From NCBI GenBank assembly GCA_005765155.1, contig VCCP01000003.1, positions 5,518,001 to 5,582,000 of the forward strand: 64,000 nucleotides of DNA, written 5' to 3'. The translations under genes and the position numbers were made by a program. This document shows, piece by piece, positions 1 through 12,312 of the stretch; the first letter of the stretch is position 1; every line of letters begins with the position of its first letter. The DNA is from Zelopaecilomyces penicillatus. Taxonomy: Eukaryota > Ascomycota > Sordariomycetes > Hypocreales > Pseudodiploosporaceae. The notes beneath the pieces were generated by a model, which was not told the DNA's origin, ran no database searches, and worked only from the letters and a program-made list of their open reading frames with translations.

Positions 1-597
1 CAAACTGGGTCATGGGGTGCAGGTCGACGGGGAAGTCGTCGAGCATCTTGTTGACAAAAGTGGGCAGCTGAGCCTTTTCGGCCAGCTCACGGGAAAAGGC
101 GCGGGTCTGGTTGACGGAGGGGACCTGGCCGGTGAGGAGCAGCCAGAACATGGCCTCGGGCAGCATCTCAGTGCCCGTCTTGCCCTTGGGCAGATCGCGC
201 TGGCAGTCCTTGATGGTGCGGCCGTGGAAGCGGATACCCTCATTGGCGTCGAGGACAGAGCCCTCCCAGACCATGGCCTTGAGGCCACGCATGCCGCCGA
301 GCGTGTTCTCGACCTTGACCTCGCCAATGACCTTGCTTCCGTGGGCCTTGACCTTCTTGAGCAGCTCACGCTTGGCGGGGATGACCTCCCTCAGCGTGGC
401 CTTGAGATCCGGCTCGGCCGTGGAGTAGCATCGTACAGCATTGGCAAAGAGGACAGCACGGGTATATGGCTGTTACGTGATGGGTCAGCAAGGGAAAACA
501 ATTGAGTGAGAGATGAGTTTTTTTTTAGGAGAGATTGTTGTTTATTTACCTTGAGGGAGCTCAGGGCTCGGGATGAGGTCCGCAGATTGTGAGCCAT
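1..597 (-). CDS. mcsA: 2-methylcitrate synthase, mitochondrial (5' part, cut by window edge)
   Basis: Condenses propionyl-CoA with oxaloacetate to 2-methylcitrate in mitochondria, the first step of the methylcitrate cycle. Exon 1 is 597-550 (16 codons, starting MAHNLRTSSRALSSLK). The intron 549-470 has a GTAAAT donor and a TAACAG acceptor. Exon 2 runs from 469 off the left edge, giving about 172 residues. The N-terminus is Arg/Ser/Ala-rich with few acids and reaches RCYSTAEPDL, as a mitochondrial presequence should. The body then shows the citrate-synthase-family block with IGEVKVENTLGGMRG, WEGSVLDANEGIRF and MLPEAMFWLLLTGQVPS. The HGRTIKDCQ...LPKG stretch with MLPEAMFW looks more like fungal McsA than housekeeping citrate synthase, which usually has EPLPEGLFW here; this comes from memory of the families. 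The divergent methylisocitrate lyase neighbour supports the choice. The alternative is ordinary mitochondrial citrate synthase. The catalytic His/Asp residues lie outside the window. Confidence 0.82.
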
Positions 598-1368
598 GAT
601 GACGTTTGTTGGAATTTTTGGTGAATGGCGGGGATCTATCCTATCTTATCGCCGGGTCAGTCGGATAGCTCAAAGAGAGGGGCAGCGAACGTTGCAATTG
701 AGGTGGACTTACCTTTTGTTGATCAGCCTCACGGGAGCGAGGAGCAAAAGAATCAAGAGATGGAGAGACGGGGGATGATAAAGGGAGAAAAGAAACCCAG
801 AATTGTTGAGGGGGGAGAGAAAAAAAACAAATTCACAGCCGAATGTTTCGGACGCTGTGCAGCAGCACCAAGCCAAACGCTTTGCCAGGGCGACGGACGA
901 CAAGGACAGAGCCGCCGCCGTCACCGCTGCCAAACAGCCGAGGAAAGCCGCCACAAGCCCCGGCCAAAGGCGGCCCCGCAGACGCTGATTGGCCAATTAG
1001 GCCGAATGGGGGGGCCTTTATCGGCGGCTCCCCTGGGCTGAGAGAAACTTTTGGTAAGGGCTTTTTGAGCCGAAAGCCTTCTGGGGATGGTGGATGGGAA
1101 ACTGGTCCAACCCCGCCAATCATCATGCGAGGTCGCTGTTTCGGGCGTAAATACGAAGCATTTTGCATTATTTATAATCAATCCGTTGCTTGTCGTTTTT
1201 ATTCACTGCTTTTCTTGTGATATGACGGAGCTTTCCAGCTATTTACTGGGTCATCAGTGTTGTTGGTAGATAAGAGAAACGTCCACTTGACAGAGCTTGC
1301 ATCAGCACTTTTCCATCATCCACCATCCATCATCTCACATACATACCCTCACACCCTGCAAGGCCGAG
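598..1368. promoter_or_regulatory. Shared divergent promoter region of the methylcitrate-cycle pair
   Basis: This 771-bp stretch separates the start codons of the divergent methylcitrate synthase and methylisocitrate lyase genes. It holds back-to-back CCAAT-type boxes (ATTGG at 988-992 and CCAAT at 993-997) and another CCAAT at 1116-1120, which are candidate HAP/CBF complex sites. G-rich tracts near 1008-1016 and 1081-1090 resemble loose CreA-type sites, too short to be firm. Short reading frames here look spurious. Co-regulation of the two genes is inferred from the layout. Confidence 0.5.
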
Positions 1369-3256
1369 ATGATGATGCGCAGAATCATCGCCAGAGCTCC
1401 TCAGCGAGTCTCCTCATCTCTTACATCTACCAAGCTAGCACAACGAACAGCTCGCTCAGTAGCCGTGCGCTGTATCTCAACGACCACGCCAATGGCCTCT
1501 AGCTCACACACAGCAAGTTCCGTCGCATCTGCGACGCATCCGGCCGACGCCTTCCAGCTTCTTTCAGAGTCGCAAAAGCCTGGAGAGGCTGAGGATGCCC
1601 TGTATGAGGCCCAGATCAAGGAGGTCGAAGCTTGGTGGTCGTCATCTCGATATACCGGGATCCAGAGACCCTACAGCGCTGCGGATGTGGTCTCCAAGCG
1701 TGGCAGCCAAACCATCTCCTACCCGAGCTCTGTCATGGCCAGGAAGCTGTTCAATTTGATTCAAGAGCGCTCGTCCAAGGGCGAGCCCATCCATACCAGT
1801 AAGCTGTCACTTTTTACATCTCGAGAAAACCCCGTATGCTAATCTATGCTCTTCTTCCTCAGTGGGCGCTATTGATCCCGTTCAGATGACACAACAAGCA
1901 CCACATCAGGAGGTTTTGTACATTTCCGGATGGGCATGTTCATCCCTTCTTACTTCGACAAACGAAGTGTCCCCCGATTTTGGCGACTACCCATACAACA
2001 CCGTTCCCAACCAAGTTCAGCGCCTTGCTAAAGCCCAATCCATGCACGATCGGAAACAGTGGGATGCTCGGCGCAAGCTGACTGCGGAAGAACGAACCAA
2101 AACCCCATATACCGATTATCTGCGTCCTATTATTGCTGACGGCGACACTGGGCACGGCGGTCTTTCTGCTGTGCTCAAGCTAGCTAAGCTGTTTGCTGAA
2201 AATGGTGCCGCGGCGGTGCACTTTGAGGACCAGCTCCACGGCGGCAAGAAGTGTGGCCATTTGGCTGGAAAAGTCTTGGTACCGATTGGCGAGCATATCA
2301 ATCGTCTCAACGCCGCTCGTTTCCAGTGGGATGTTATGGGCTGCGAAAACCTCGTCATTGCCCGTACGGATTCCGAGTCCGGCAAGCTGATTTCCTCGGC
2401 TATCGACGTTCGTGACCACGAATTCATCCTTGGAGTTACCAACCCGGCTATTGAGCCCCTTGCAGAAACCCTCCAGGCCATGGAGGCCAAGGGAGCATCT
2501 GGCGCTGAGATTGACCTCTTTGAGGCCAAGTGGGTTGCCGATTGCAAGCTCTTTACCTTTGATGACACGACCGTAGCACACATGCGCAAAGAAGGTGTCG
2601 CACAGGACAAGATTGATGAGTATCTGTCAGCCACAAAGGCAGACCGCGATATGGGCATCACAAGGCGCCGCGCCCTCGCAGCTAAATACTCCAAAACACC
2701 AGTCTATTTCAATTGGGACGTTCCTCGAACCCGCGAAGGTTTCTACCATTACAAGGCCGGCATGGACGCTGCCACTAAGCGCGCCCTAGCTTTCGGCCCC
2801 TTTGCCGACCTACTCTGGGTTGAAACCGGTGACCCCAACGTCGAAATCGCCTCTAAACTCGGCCGCGCCGTGCGCGACGTCTTCCCCGGCAAGGGCCTCG
2901 TATACAACCTCTCACCCTCGTTCAACTGGATGTCGCACGGCTTCACTGACGAGACTCTCAAATCTTTCATCTGGGACATCGCCAAGGAAGGCTTCGTTCT
3001 GCAGCTCGTCTCCCTTGCTGGTCTACATTCAAACGCCACCATCACGACCGAGCTCGCGCGGGCTTTCAAGACTGACGGCATGAAAGCGTATGTCGAGTTG
3101 GTTCAGCGTCGTGAAAAGGATCTTAAATGTGATGTCCTTACGCACCAGAAATGGAGTGGGGCTAATTACATTGATGGCATTCTGGGTGCGATTCAAAGTG
3201 GAAGCTCGAGCACAAAGGGCATGGGCGATGGAAACACCGAGGGACAGTTTCAGTGA
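1369..3256 (+). CDS. mclA: 2-methylisocitrate lyase, mitochondrial
   Basis: Cleaves 2-methylisocitrate to pyruvate and succinate, the last step of the methylcitrate cycle that detoxifies propionyl-CoA. Exons are 1369-1798 and 1863-3256; the 64-bp intron (GTAAGC...CTCAG) splits an internal ATG codon. The product is 607 aa. The first roughly 45 residues are rich in Arg, Ser and Ala (MMMRRIIARAPQRVSSS...), a mitochondrial presequence. There are three tandem ATGs, and I chose the first (1369); a frame-open upstream ATG at 1297 would add 24 residues of no presequence character. The isocitrate-lyase-superfamily signature KKCGH (residues about 272-276, catalytic Cys 274) is followed by LAGKVLVP, the form I associate with the mitochondrial fungal enzyme rather than glyoxysomal isocitrate lyase. 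IADGDTGHGG and HFEDQ (Mg/substrate site) are present. The C-terminus EGQFQ is not a peroxisomal signal. The divergent neighbour supplies the first step of the cycle. Confidence 0.88.
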
Positions 3257-3693
3257 GCGGATAAGGTACCTCTGAATTTGGGAATGAGAGTTAGATATAG
3301 AACGCTAGATGGAGGGTTTTTACGTTTTTGTTTTGTTTGTTCGGCATTGGGCGGAGTTGGGATAGGAGCTGTGTCTGCTGTGAGCAAGATAGAAAACTTA
3401 TATTTTACTTTAAGAGCTGAAATTAGATGTGTTTTTTGTTAATTTTTAGTTTCATTGAAGTTCTGGATGCAACACCATACTATTAAGATCATTCTCCACG
3501 ATCCCCATTAATTATAGATCAATCCGTATATTCCCATATTGTAGCTATGTAATACTTCAATCCTGCTACCTTCATCAAAACACGCTCTAGTAAGTGGTAT
3601 CATAATGTGTATCTCGCAGAAAAAAAAGTGAAAAAAAAGTGTCAAGCCCCCAATCCAATATCCAAAATCCCAAACCAAATCCATTGTACCCAA
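3257..3693. other. Intergenic region between convergent genes
   Basis: These 437 bases separate the stops of two convergent genes. The sequence is AT-rich with T-runs near 3330-3345 and 3431-3450 and an A-run near 3623-3640, as expected for 3' UTRs and poly(A) sites on both strands. No gene or structured element is seen. Confidence 0.6.
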
Positions 3694-5400
3694 TCAGACA
3701 CTCTCTTTACTCCTCCACGTTGAGTTGCTCACCACGGTCGCCTTTGTCCCCATCCCAGCAGGGCCGCCACTCCATATCGCCGGCGACCCTGCATCTCCCT
3801 CATCCTCCCAGCGCGCTTCGCTGGCGTCTACGCTGACTTCGTTGAGCTGCCAAATCCTCAGGCCCCCTGCAGAGCCACTGCCTCCCGTTACTTGCTCCCC
3901 ATGCGGTAATGACACAAATCTCTCGGTGCTCTCTGTTCGAGAGCCCGAGAGGTGCCCTTTAGCGGCGTCGTTGTGCTTATGGGGGCGCTTGAGCTCGACG
4001 CTGTTAGGGGGTCCGTATTTAAAGTATCGCGTGCGTTTTGTGGTGCGTCGGACTAGTTGGCCGAAGGATTCGAGGTTGAATAGTTTGCGGAGGAGTGCGT
4101 ATAGGTGCGGTATATTGGCAACGATGACGGCGGTGCTGGCTTCCCGAACGTACCAGTGAATCCACAGAATGCTTTCTGGATGGGCGAAGCAGTAATATCT
4201 ACTTAATGTTGCAGAGATGATCTATCCGCTAGGTTAGAGAAAACCATAAACTCAAACGGCTTGCAGGGAGAGATCAAATGGAGATTCTAGCTTACCACAA
4301 ATATCCCGAAACTGAATATTCCAGTGACTATAGATTTCCTACAGATTGTGATGCTAGATCAGCAAACAGTCCTTCGAGAATGGATGTGTGACAGCGATGG
4401 TGACTTACTGCTTCCACGGTAGTTTAGATTTCAGCAACAGCGGCAGCGGTACAATGAGCATAAGAACATCAGACGAAATATTGAAGACGTAAGACATGAT
4501 GAGATGATGCGGGACCGTTTCGCATTGCGCTGATACGAAAACTGTCAGTCACCTCAAAACAAAAAGGGGGCCCGGTTGTCCGGATAGACGGATGGCTGGA
4601 ACTAACGGCTATTTCCATCAAAGACAAGAAAGTAGTTCTTGAATGGACGGCACCATATGCCGAAAAAGAAGACTTCGGTAATGACGAACCCCCCGACAAT
4701 GTATGCCACGAGGATTTTGACGTAAATCTGTCTTTTCAACCCTGAACTACATTGGGTATATAGAAGAGGTTACCAGTCAGTTCTGCCATTTATACGGCCT
4801 CTTGGCAATGGGGGAAAGTATGGGGGGGATTTGCTCACGTCAACTTCAAGTAGAGCATGCACATGCAGAGTTTGCATAGAAACTGCAAAACGACCATGCA
4901 CTCTTCAATTACAAAGGTGGCCTTGCTTCCATATATTCGGTCCTTGATCTCAGCGTCGTCCATACCAGCTGTACCGGTTGCTGGGAGTACATTTGTTCGT
5001 GGGTGTTTCTCCTGAATATTAATCCATACAATGAGGTTTGTGTAAAAGCCCTATTTGCAATTGAGATAATCATTTCGACTCATGTGTCAGCTAGATGGAA
5101 CTTGGGAATCTTGCCAATGCAACGTTAGGCTGAGCTTGGGTGAAGTCCACTTACGAAGGCTAGCACCATGACCCCATCGTCCCACTCGAGATACCGCCAT
5201 CCTCCTAGGCGAATGTATCTTGATATGCTGCAGTTTGCGCAAAAGGGGCGCCTTGTCAGTCATCATTACCGTCATCAAATGTTGTTCTTCCTTGACGCCT
5301 CGTCGCAGAGGGATAATGGGCCGACTTACTAGCGACATATTACTACCAATGTAACCACAGCATACCATGTCCACGACTCTGTAGCTCGACTGTCTAACAT
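3694..5400 (-). CDS. Fungal rhodopsin-domain (PTH11-like) integral membrane protein
   Basis: A seven-pass membrane protein of the fungal rhodopsin-domain/PTH11-like class, proposed to act in surface sensing; the ligand is unknown. Seven exons assemble into a 395-aa frame: 5400-5330, 5227-5155, 5050-4839, 4746-4607, 4529-4409, 4338-4296 and 4221-3694. All splice sites are GT/AG, mostly GTAAGT-like, and phases agree throughout. Family landmarks appear in order: TM1 WYAVVTLVVICRY, then the loop and TM2 start YLEWDDGVMVLAF (residues about 36-48), FYTNLIVW, a TM block ending GIWCRPF, then PQCETVPHHLIMSYVFNISSD leading into VLMLIVPLPLLLKSKLPW, and WYVREASTAVIVANIPHLYALLR. The remaining 100 or so residues are a hydrophilic cytoplasmic tail ending TWRSKESV. 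I picked the ATG at 5400 because it leads straight into TM1. Splicing was done by eye, so a small exon could be misplaced. Confidence 0.82.
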
Positions 5401-6365
5401 GGCGCGAGAAATGAGGAAGAAGAAGAAGGAGGAGGAGGAGAGAGAGCCCTGCCTGCTCTCAGATCCGGGTTAAGACCAGTGTGTTGTAAGAAAGATGTGA
5501 ACCCTGGAAGTGCTAATGTTATATCCTGTGATGCTGGCGGACCTGCGCGCGTTGTTTTTGTTTTTGTAGTACTCTCAATACCATCACAGATGGATGCAGC
5601 TATCGTACATCGTTTGCGGCAAGAAACACCAGGTGTAGTCAAAAGACAGATGAAACAGAAACAACACACAAGGGGAGTGTCACAGGGTCCAAGTGGGTAT
5701 GACGCTTCTAGGGGGGGGCAAACCGTCAAGATAAAGTCGCATTGACGATGGCGGCAACGTGCGCTCGGGCGCAGCGCGTGGCGGGGAGCGATCGGACCCT
5801 CAATATTTATGGAAGCGAGCTGTATGGGGCCAAGAATAACTTAAAATCGGTAGCGAAAAGCCCTTTTCCTCTTTATTCGTTCGAATATCGCCCTTATTTC
5901 CTTCCTATTCAGCTCAGATGGGGGGCTGAAGCTTTCCGAGGTTGTTGAGATATCATGAGCACACGTGGTTGTCTGTGTGTGCCGAGCGATTGCGAGCGAT
6001 GAACTCGTGTGGAGTTGGCAGTGATGAACTTGACTAAAAAAATCGGGAGGACTACAAAGTCGCAGGGCCCTGGTTGCTCATCTTTTTTAATTCTCACTCG
6101 CTGTAGAAACCCAGGACTCGGGCCCAGGGTGGTGAATGCGATGAGATGAGAGTGAGGAGAATGTTTGCTAGGTTGGTGCATGGGAAGAAGGAGATGATCC
6201 TGCCGTCGGGTGCCGTATCTCTCTCTAATGACAACAACATCTACCTACTACCGCTGCTACGTTGTAGTAGTAATAGTCAGCTTCTTTCATTCCCGAGAAC
6301 AGTGTGGTAGAACTGTGCTCCGGCACTTAGCCGTCCCTGGGGTTCCAGCTTCGAGGACGAAGGAA

Positions 6366-6385
6366 GTGTGTGTGTGTGTGTGTGT
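6366..6385. repeat. (GT)10 microsatellite
   Basis: An uninterrupted run of ten GT units in non-coding DNA between the membrane protein and the permease. Confidence 0.9.
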
Positions 6386-7895
6386 ATGCAGCCCGGCTGA
6401 CGAACGGGGGTTCAAAAAGCCACTTCGAGCAATGACCACCGCCTGCAGCATTGGCTGGTTTGACCAGCAAACCATCTAGGTAGGTATTTGTAGATTGGCT
6501 CGATCGACGTTGCTCTGTGTTGATTTGGGACGCGCGCACCTTTCTTCTTCCAGCATCAGCAGCCACACTCTGACACTGGTGTGCCTCTGGGCCATTCCTT
6601 CGACAAGTTAGCCCTGCAACCTAATTACTACCCCATCAATCCAAGGCTCGGCTAGCTACAATTGGATGGTGGAGGAGGGAGAGAGGACGGTGCATTAGGT
6701 GTAGATTACTTGCACGTTTCTCCGGCTTTTGGTTAGTTGCATGATCTTCACCCAGCTAGACCCCCCTTGGTGTTGCTTGCTCAAGGCAAAGTTGGCAAGA
6801 ACTTTTCCTTTCCCCCTTTTCGTGTTGCTAATAAATTACCAACACTAACACCAAACGGCGAGTCCGATTGTGAGGGAATAACAAACGGCATAAATCCGGT
6901 GTTCGACCCAACAGCGAGCGAGATGCTTGATTGCCTTTTGATTTGCGGAATTGACAGGCGCCCATGCGCCATCTTGGCGGGCAACGAGGAGGCGGAATAT
7001 TGATACTGAGAGTTCAGCCATGGCTGACATGGCCAGTGCTCGTCAGCCAATTGGCATTACTGGAGTACATACAGTAGATTACTCCGATGGCTGTTGTCAA
7101 AATCTGATGATGACCGTGTTTGCGAGAGCGACAGTCATCAAGGGGGTATTGTTGCGGTTTCGAGAAGAAGCGGATAGCAAAAATCTCCATTTCTACCAAG
7201 CCCGGATAATAGTGGAGTAGTGGAGAGCATTTATCCGCAATCATCCGCTAAGCGAAGGCTGCCTCCGTCTGCCCAGGGCATCACCAAAACGAAACAGACA
7301 ACTGCCATTGCAATTTCGAAACTGCATAGTCGAATCCGGCACATCCCAACAGCCAACAGCCCAAATATTGAATGGCACGCGCATCCGAGGAACGAAAAAA
7401 GGCGTCGAGCGCGCCATTTCACGGCCTCTAACCAACGACCGCCGCCTCCTTTAATGCAATTCTAGCGAGATCAAGCTTTTTTGTCTTTATGCACCTTGTC
7501 AGACATGCAGGCGAGGGGAGTTGATGCCCGGATGGGGCGAGTATGGAGGATGGAACGAGGCACAGCAATTGGATTCAGTAGGCTGATCAAACGCTGAAGG
7601 TTACAGAAATACGTTTAAAGGCTGCTGTATCACATCTCTGTGAATAATATGTAGGCTCTGAGTCTTTCAGGTCTCTGATACTCTAAGATTGCCAGTCAGC
7701 GAAGCATCCCCTTTTGGCAGTTCCGCATCGAGCAACCGAAAAGCCAAGCACACCAAACATCAAAATAACCCCACCGGCGATAGATGATGCACAGAACCCT
7801 GTTCATCTGCTCCAACCCAGCCCGCAAACCCATCTACATACACGATGGTCCATCCATCCATTCCAAGTTCCTCCTAACCCTGGACCCGTTGCAGA

Positions 7896-7912
7896 ACACA
7901 CACACACACACA
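7896..7912. repeat. (AC)n microsatellite
   Basis: About eight AC units in the distal upstream region of the permease gene. Confidence 0.85.
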
Positions 7913-8870
7913 TGCAAATAAACAGCCCCCCCGCATATACCCGCCCGCAGCACCCAAAACGGAGTCTAAGAGGAGAAAGGCAGACCCGACCCAACCGAAA
8001 CAAGAAAAAAAATACCCGAGACCCACGATTCGACATGGATTAAGCAATCCATCAATGGTATGGTAGATGGGGGGTCCACACTTTTTGAAGGAAGGGCGGG
8101 TTTTTTTTTGTTCTTCTGGATAACGGCAGCGGCCGCTTGCCTTGTTTGCCTTGGCGATCGAGTCCTCCCCGGCAGTGGTCCGTCCGTACATAAATGGTGA
8201 TGATATATATAAATATATATTGGGTATAATTTTAGAAACTACAATCTTATAGCTGTATAGTAGTGGTGTCTTAACCTTGGTAATCCTTACATATAATAAT
8301 TTACATTCCACAAGCGAGCCAGCGCGAGAAGAACAGAGACAGGAGAGCAAAAATGCATGCATGAGGTCGTGCATCTGCGACGCTTCTTCTGTTGGTCGGG
8401 TCCGGTCGCTACCTATCCTAGGGGGCTCTTTGTAATTTCCTGCTTTCTTTGTTTTTGCCACATTAGTCCCTCAGTTACTACTTTAATTCTAGGGCCCTTC
8501 TTTTTTCTTTCCTTTTTTCTCCTTTTTTTCTTTATTGTGTGTGTCACATCTTTATTTTTGTCTCAGATAGGTATCCCCATCGCGATCTTTTTTGGGCATC
8601 GTGGCGCTTTGGAGGAGGTGAAAATCCACCAGCAGATCATTCTCCCTGTCTGGAATCCTCAACCTTGCCCTAACTTCTTTGGCTTCTATTGACGCTTCTT
8701 TCGCTTCATCTTACACGTATTACAACACTACACCCCATGTGGCACGCACATACCATTCCCATCGTCATCGTCATCCTCCCCTGATTCTCTCTGTCCTTCT
8801 AGTCGCCTTCCATCAACGGTCCCACTTTTTGTTCCTTCATCTCCCCCCTTCATAGCTCCCACCACCTATC

Positions 8871-10773
8871 ATGGCGGCAGCTGCTCTCGACGAGGTCGAC
8901 CTCGAAAAGCAGACACAGAATCATCACCATGACGGATCTGCCATCTCGTCTGTTGATGACAGCGAGCAACCCCCTTCTCGTCCCCTTCCAGCCGCCTCTC
9001 ATGGCGGAGATGATCCAGGTGCCGCTCGCGTGCTCGCTATCCGCGAAGGTAACTCTGTGTTGCGGTTTTTGGGAAATCTAGAGAGCCGGATAGACAAGTT
9101 GACCAAGTTTGAGGCAACGGGTGTGGAGAGGGTGACGGAAGATCAAAGACGGCCACCGCAAATTCTCAATGTAAGTTGGCAAACCACCCATGAAGTCTAC
9201 TGTATAATGCAAAGATGGGAGCAGTATGGCTCTTATTGATTACTCACCAATTGTCTAGATGGTCTTCTTCTGGTTCTCCCTTCTCTTCAATCTCACCCTC
9301 GTCCCCATCGGCATGCTCGGCCCCATCTTTGGCATCTCCGTCAACAACTCCATCATCCTCACCATCTTCTCCACCATCATCGGCTCCACCATCCCGGCTT
9401 TCACCGCGACCCTCAGCCCACCTACCGGACTCCGCCAGATCGCCGTGTCCCGCTACTCGCTCGGCATCTGGGGCGCCAAGCTCTGCAGCATCCTCAACAT
9501 CCTCATCAACGTCGGCTATGGCGTTATTGGCAGCATTGTAAGCGGCCAGCTCGTGCGCGCTGTTTCTGGCGGCAAGGTGTCTCTAGTTGTTGGAATCATT
9601 GTCGTCGTCGTCATTGCCTATGCCGTTTCGTTCTTTGGGTTTACACTGATTCATCACTATGAGCGTTATGCGTGGACTCTTGCTCTTGTGTTGTTGTGCG
9701 TGCTCTACGGCCAGTCACACCAGTACTTTACTCCAACGCCAGGGATGAATGCCGTGTCAGGGGCTACTCTAAGCGGAGCATGTTTGACATACTTTGCCAT
9801 CATTTTTGGTGTTTGTGCTTCGTGGTGTCCTATTGCAGGCGACTACTATGTCCACTACCCAGCGAATACGAACAAGTGGATGGTGTTTGGACTGACCTAT
9901 GTAGGCCTCACCGTTCCCACGATCTTCGTCGGAATTCTGGGCAACTACTTTGGAGGCATCATATTTGCACACGCAAACTTGAGCAAAATCTACGGCACCG
10001 AGGGTGTCGGCGGCCTCATCCTTGCCGTCATGTCTCCTCCAACAGCATGGGCCAAGTTTGCCTGCATCATCTTTGTCCTAACACATTGTACGTGTCCAAA
10101 ATACACTCACCCGCCCCCCATCATCTCATGAACCAACCGCTAACCTACACATGCTTTCAACAGTGGCCAATCTCATTTGCAACATCTACTCGAGCGCGCT
10201 CTCAATCCAGCTGCTCGGCAAACACTTCATCGCCGTCCCACGCTTCGCCTGGTGCACGCTTCTTGCTATAGTAACCTTTGCGCTGGCCTACGGCGGCCGC
10301 CATGTGCTCGAGAAAATCATTAACAATCTGCTCTCCATGCTAGGTTACTGGACTTTTGCCTTTGCCGCGATTCTCTTCATCGAGCATTTCTGGTTCCGGC
10401 CAGGCCTTGGCGGCTATGATTTGACTGCCTGGCAAGACCCGAGCCGCCTGCCGCCGGGCTGGGCGGGGACGACGTCTCTGCTTATTGGCATTGGGTTTTC
10501 CTTTTTGGGAATGTGCCAGACTTGGGTGAGTTTTACGAATGACACTATTGCTATTTCCCTTCCCCTTTAGGTCTTCTAGCTATGACAGCTGTCTTAAGCG
10601 ATTGGTCGGTGTATCAGATCTTACAATGCTAACCAACTATGTAGTACGTTGCGCCTATTGCAAAGCTGATTGGAGCACACGGTGGAGATATCGGAGACGA
10701 GTTGACATTGATCTCAGTGGTGATTTCTTATCCTCTCCTGAGAACACTTGAGATTAAGCATTATGGACGGTAA
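8871..10773 (+). CDS. NCS1 purine/cytosine permease (FcyB/Fcy2-like)
   Basis: A plasma-membrane nucleobase/H+ symporter of the NCS1 family, probably for cytosine and purines. Exons are 8871-9170, 9259-10087, 10164-10525 and 10645-10773, giving 539 aa with consistent phases. Residues 1-100 are a hydrophilic cytoplasmic N-tail ending in LTKFEATGVERVTEDQR..., the usual lead-in of this family. From residue 101 the protein is almost entirely hydrophobic, beginning MVFFWFSLLFNLTLVPIGMLGP. Later segments include AVSRYSLGIWGAKL, the FGVCASWCPIAGDYYVHYP loop and LANLICNIYSSALSIQLLG. The length matches the roughly 500-540 aa of characterised fungal members. The start follows a long CT-rich leader and is the first ATG in frame. 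The substrate is inferred from family only; uracil/allantoin-type members are less likely. Confidence 0.85.
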
Positions 10774-12312
10774 TAAAAAAGGGCGCATGGGCGGTGGTTT
10801 TGGTTTCCACTCAAAAAGCAAAAGCATGATTAATGCCTATAGACATTTGCATTTCAGCGTATGAAACCTGCATTGCGGTACTTGTATGATTTAGTAGCCG
10901 TGTAACGTATCTATCATGAAGGAGACGTCCTACAATGTTGAGCTAGCTATCTATCAGCGTATTGAACTAGTCACTATTTATTATTCTAGTCACTGTTTAT
11001 TCAGCCCCTTTTAACAGTGCTATAAATCCTATGAATGCTATTTCTACCTCGGCATCCAAGTATGAGACCGCAAACAGTAATTAGCGATTCGATAAAAACG
11101 GCGGTCCGCTATCGGTGGAGCAGCCACTGAGCGCGGCAAGCGCTGTCATTGGCCGTTGTGCACTAAAATTCAATCAAGGTTTCCCCAGAACCTGGGAGCT
11201 TCGGATACGTCAGTTGAGCCTGGCAGCTTTCGAAGGAGATACCTATTAATGAGATGACTATCTTTGAGAAGAGTACTCTTATATGGTGTGTGAGAAAGCT
11301 GCGCATACCTCAGACGCAGGGATCGGCACTCCTAAGCCTGTTCTTCTCATCCTTCTCTTTTTGTTCTTTTTCCCTTCTTCTACCTGATCAAGCTCAGTTG
11401 TATCTTGTCATCTCCCCCCCACCGCGTTCCGCATCGCAAGTAGCAAAGCGACTTGCGTGGGTGGCGCCGCCCACTGTGGCTAGCCAGACCACAGGGCTAG
11501 GAAGTTCTATCAGCAGCTGGGCAACTTTCTCTCTTGTGTCACTGGGTGGACGGGACCTGCGGAGTACTTCACTACGTCACCGATGCGACTGGCCGCGGCT
11601 CAGAGCAGGGGGTGAGTGTTGAAGCATAGACATTTATATGCCGCAATAAACGCAGCATTTGAAAGTATGAAACGTAGAAAAAAAAAACCCAAGACACTAG
11701 AAATACACCATTACAGCTCATCCAGTTTTTAAAACAATAGTTTTCCCGTATATAAACAGCCCACCAGATCACAACTAACCGGAAGCTTTTCAGCATCAAT
11801 ACTGAGGGTAGCTCAGCGCTAGCATCAAAGCTCCAAACCACCAAAGCGCCAGAGTACCTCACAAGTACCTGCTCCCACGGCCTGGGGGACCGGCATTGAC
11901 CCGCGCGGACTCGGCGCGCGCTGGCTTTTCTACAGCACCCGACACACTTCTTCAGTGGGCTAATCGTAGCGGCTACAGCTGTCTGCGTGCCCCATTCCCT
12001 CAAGCTCGTGCTGCGCAGTGCTTTGTGCGCTGAGACACACACACACACTCACACCCACATCTTGGCTGCCCCACGTTGAAGCGATCATCGACTTCTCTTG
12101 TCCTGCCGCGCCAAGCCAGTTTTCTTTTCTACTCTTCCCTTTTTCTTTCCTCCTCCTTCTTCTCTTTTATGTTTTATTTTATTTTCTGTATACCCCTCTC
12201 CTAGCTCTGTGTTGTCGAGCTTCATTGTCCTCAAACGGATCTACTGGACCCTGACCATAACCACCACCAACAAAACCCACATCATCATCGTCGTCATCGT
12301 CATCAGTAAATC
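10774..12312. other. Intergenic region with CT-rich leader
   Basis: This 1.5-kb stretch lies between the permease and the glutamine-synthetase-like gene. It contains an imperfect 17-bp tandem duplication at 10967-10983 and 10986-11002 and pyrimidine tracts at 11340-11395 and 12118-12190, the latter just upstream of the next gene and probably its promoter/5' UTR. The 122-codon frame at 11254-11622 has no recognisable features and I do not call it a gene. Confidence 0.5.

Larger units (their letters stand above)
5401..8870. other. Gene-poor interval (3.5 kb)
   Basis: No reading frame here shows a family signature, and none joins sensibly across splice sites. The left part is presumably the promoter/5' UTR of the minus-strand membrane protein. 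The right part (about 8450-8870) is strongly pyrimidine-rich, with T/C tracts at 8498-8545 typical of a fungal promoter and leader for the permease at 8871. Two dinucleotide microsatellites are present, (GT)n near 6366-6385 and (AC)n near 7896-7912. A TAGGTAGGTA motif lies at about 6476-6487. Confidence 0.55.

Noticed and set aside
17..505. 162-codon plus-strand frame over the left edge
   Set aside because: It is the antisense of the methylcitrate synthase exon; the minus frame has clear family sequence.
1369..3256. Glyoxylate-cycle isocitrate lyase as identity
   Set aside because: The presequence, the KKCGHLAGK form, the absence of a peroxisomal C-terminus and the divergent methylcitrate synthase favour methylisocitrate lyase.
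3725..4159. 144-codon plus-strand frame
   Set aside because: Antisense to the last exon of the rhodopsin-domain protein, whose seven exons join in phase with family motifs.
11254..11622. 122-codon frame between permease and GS-like gene
   Set aside because: Low-complexity start from a CT tract and no family motif.
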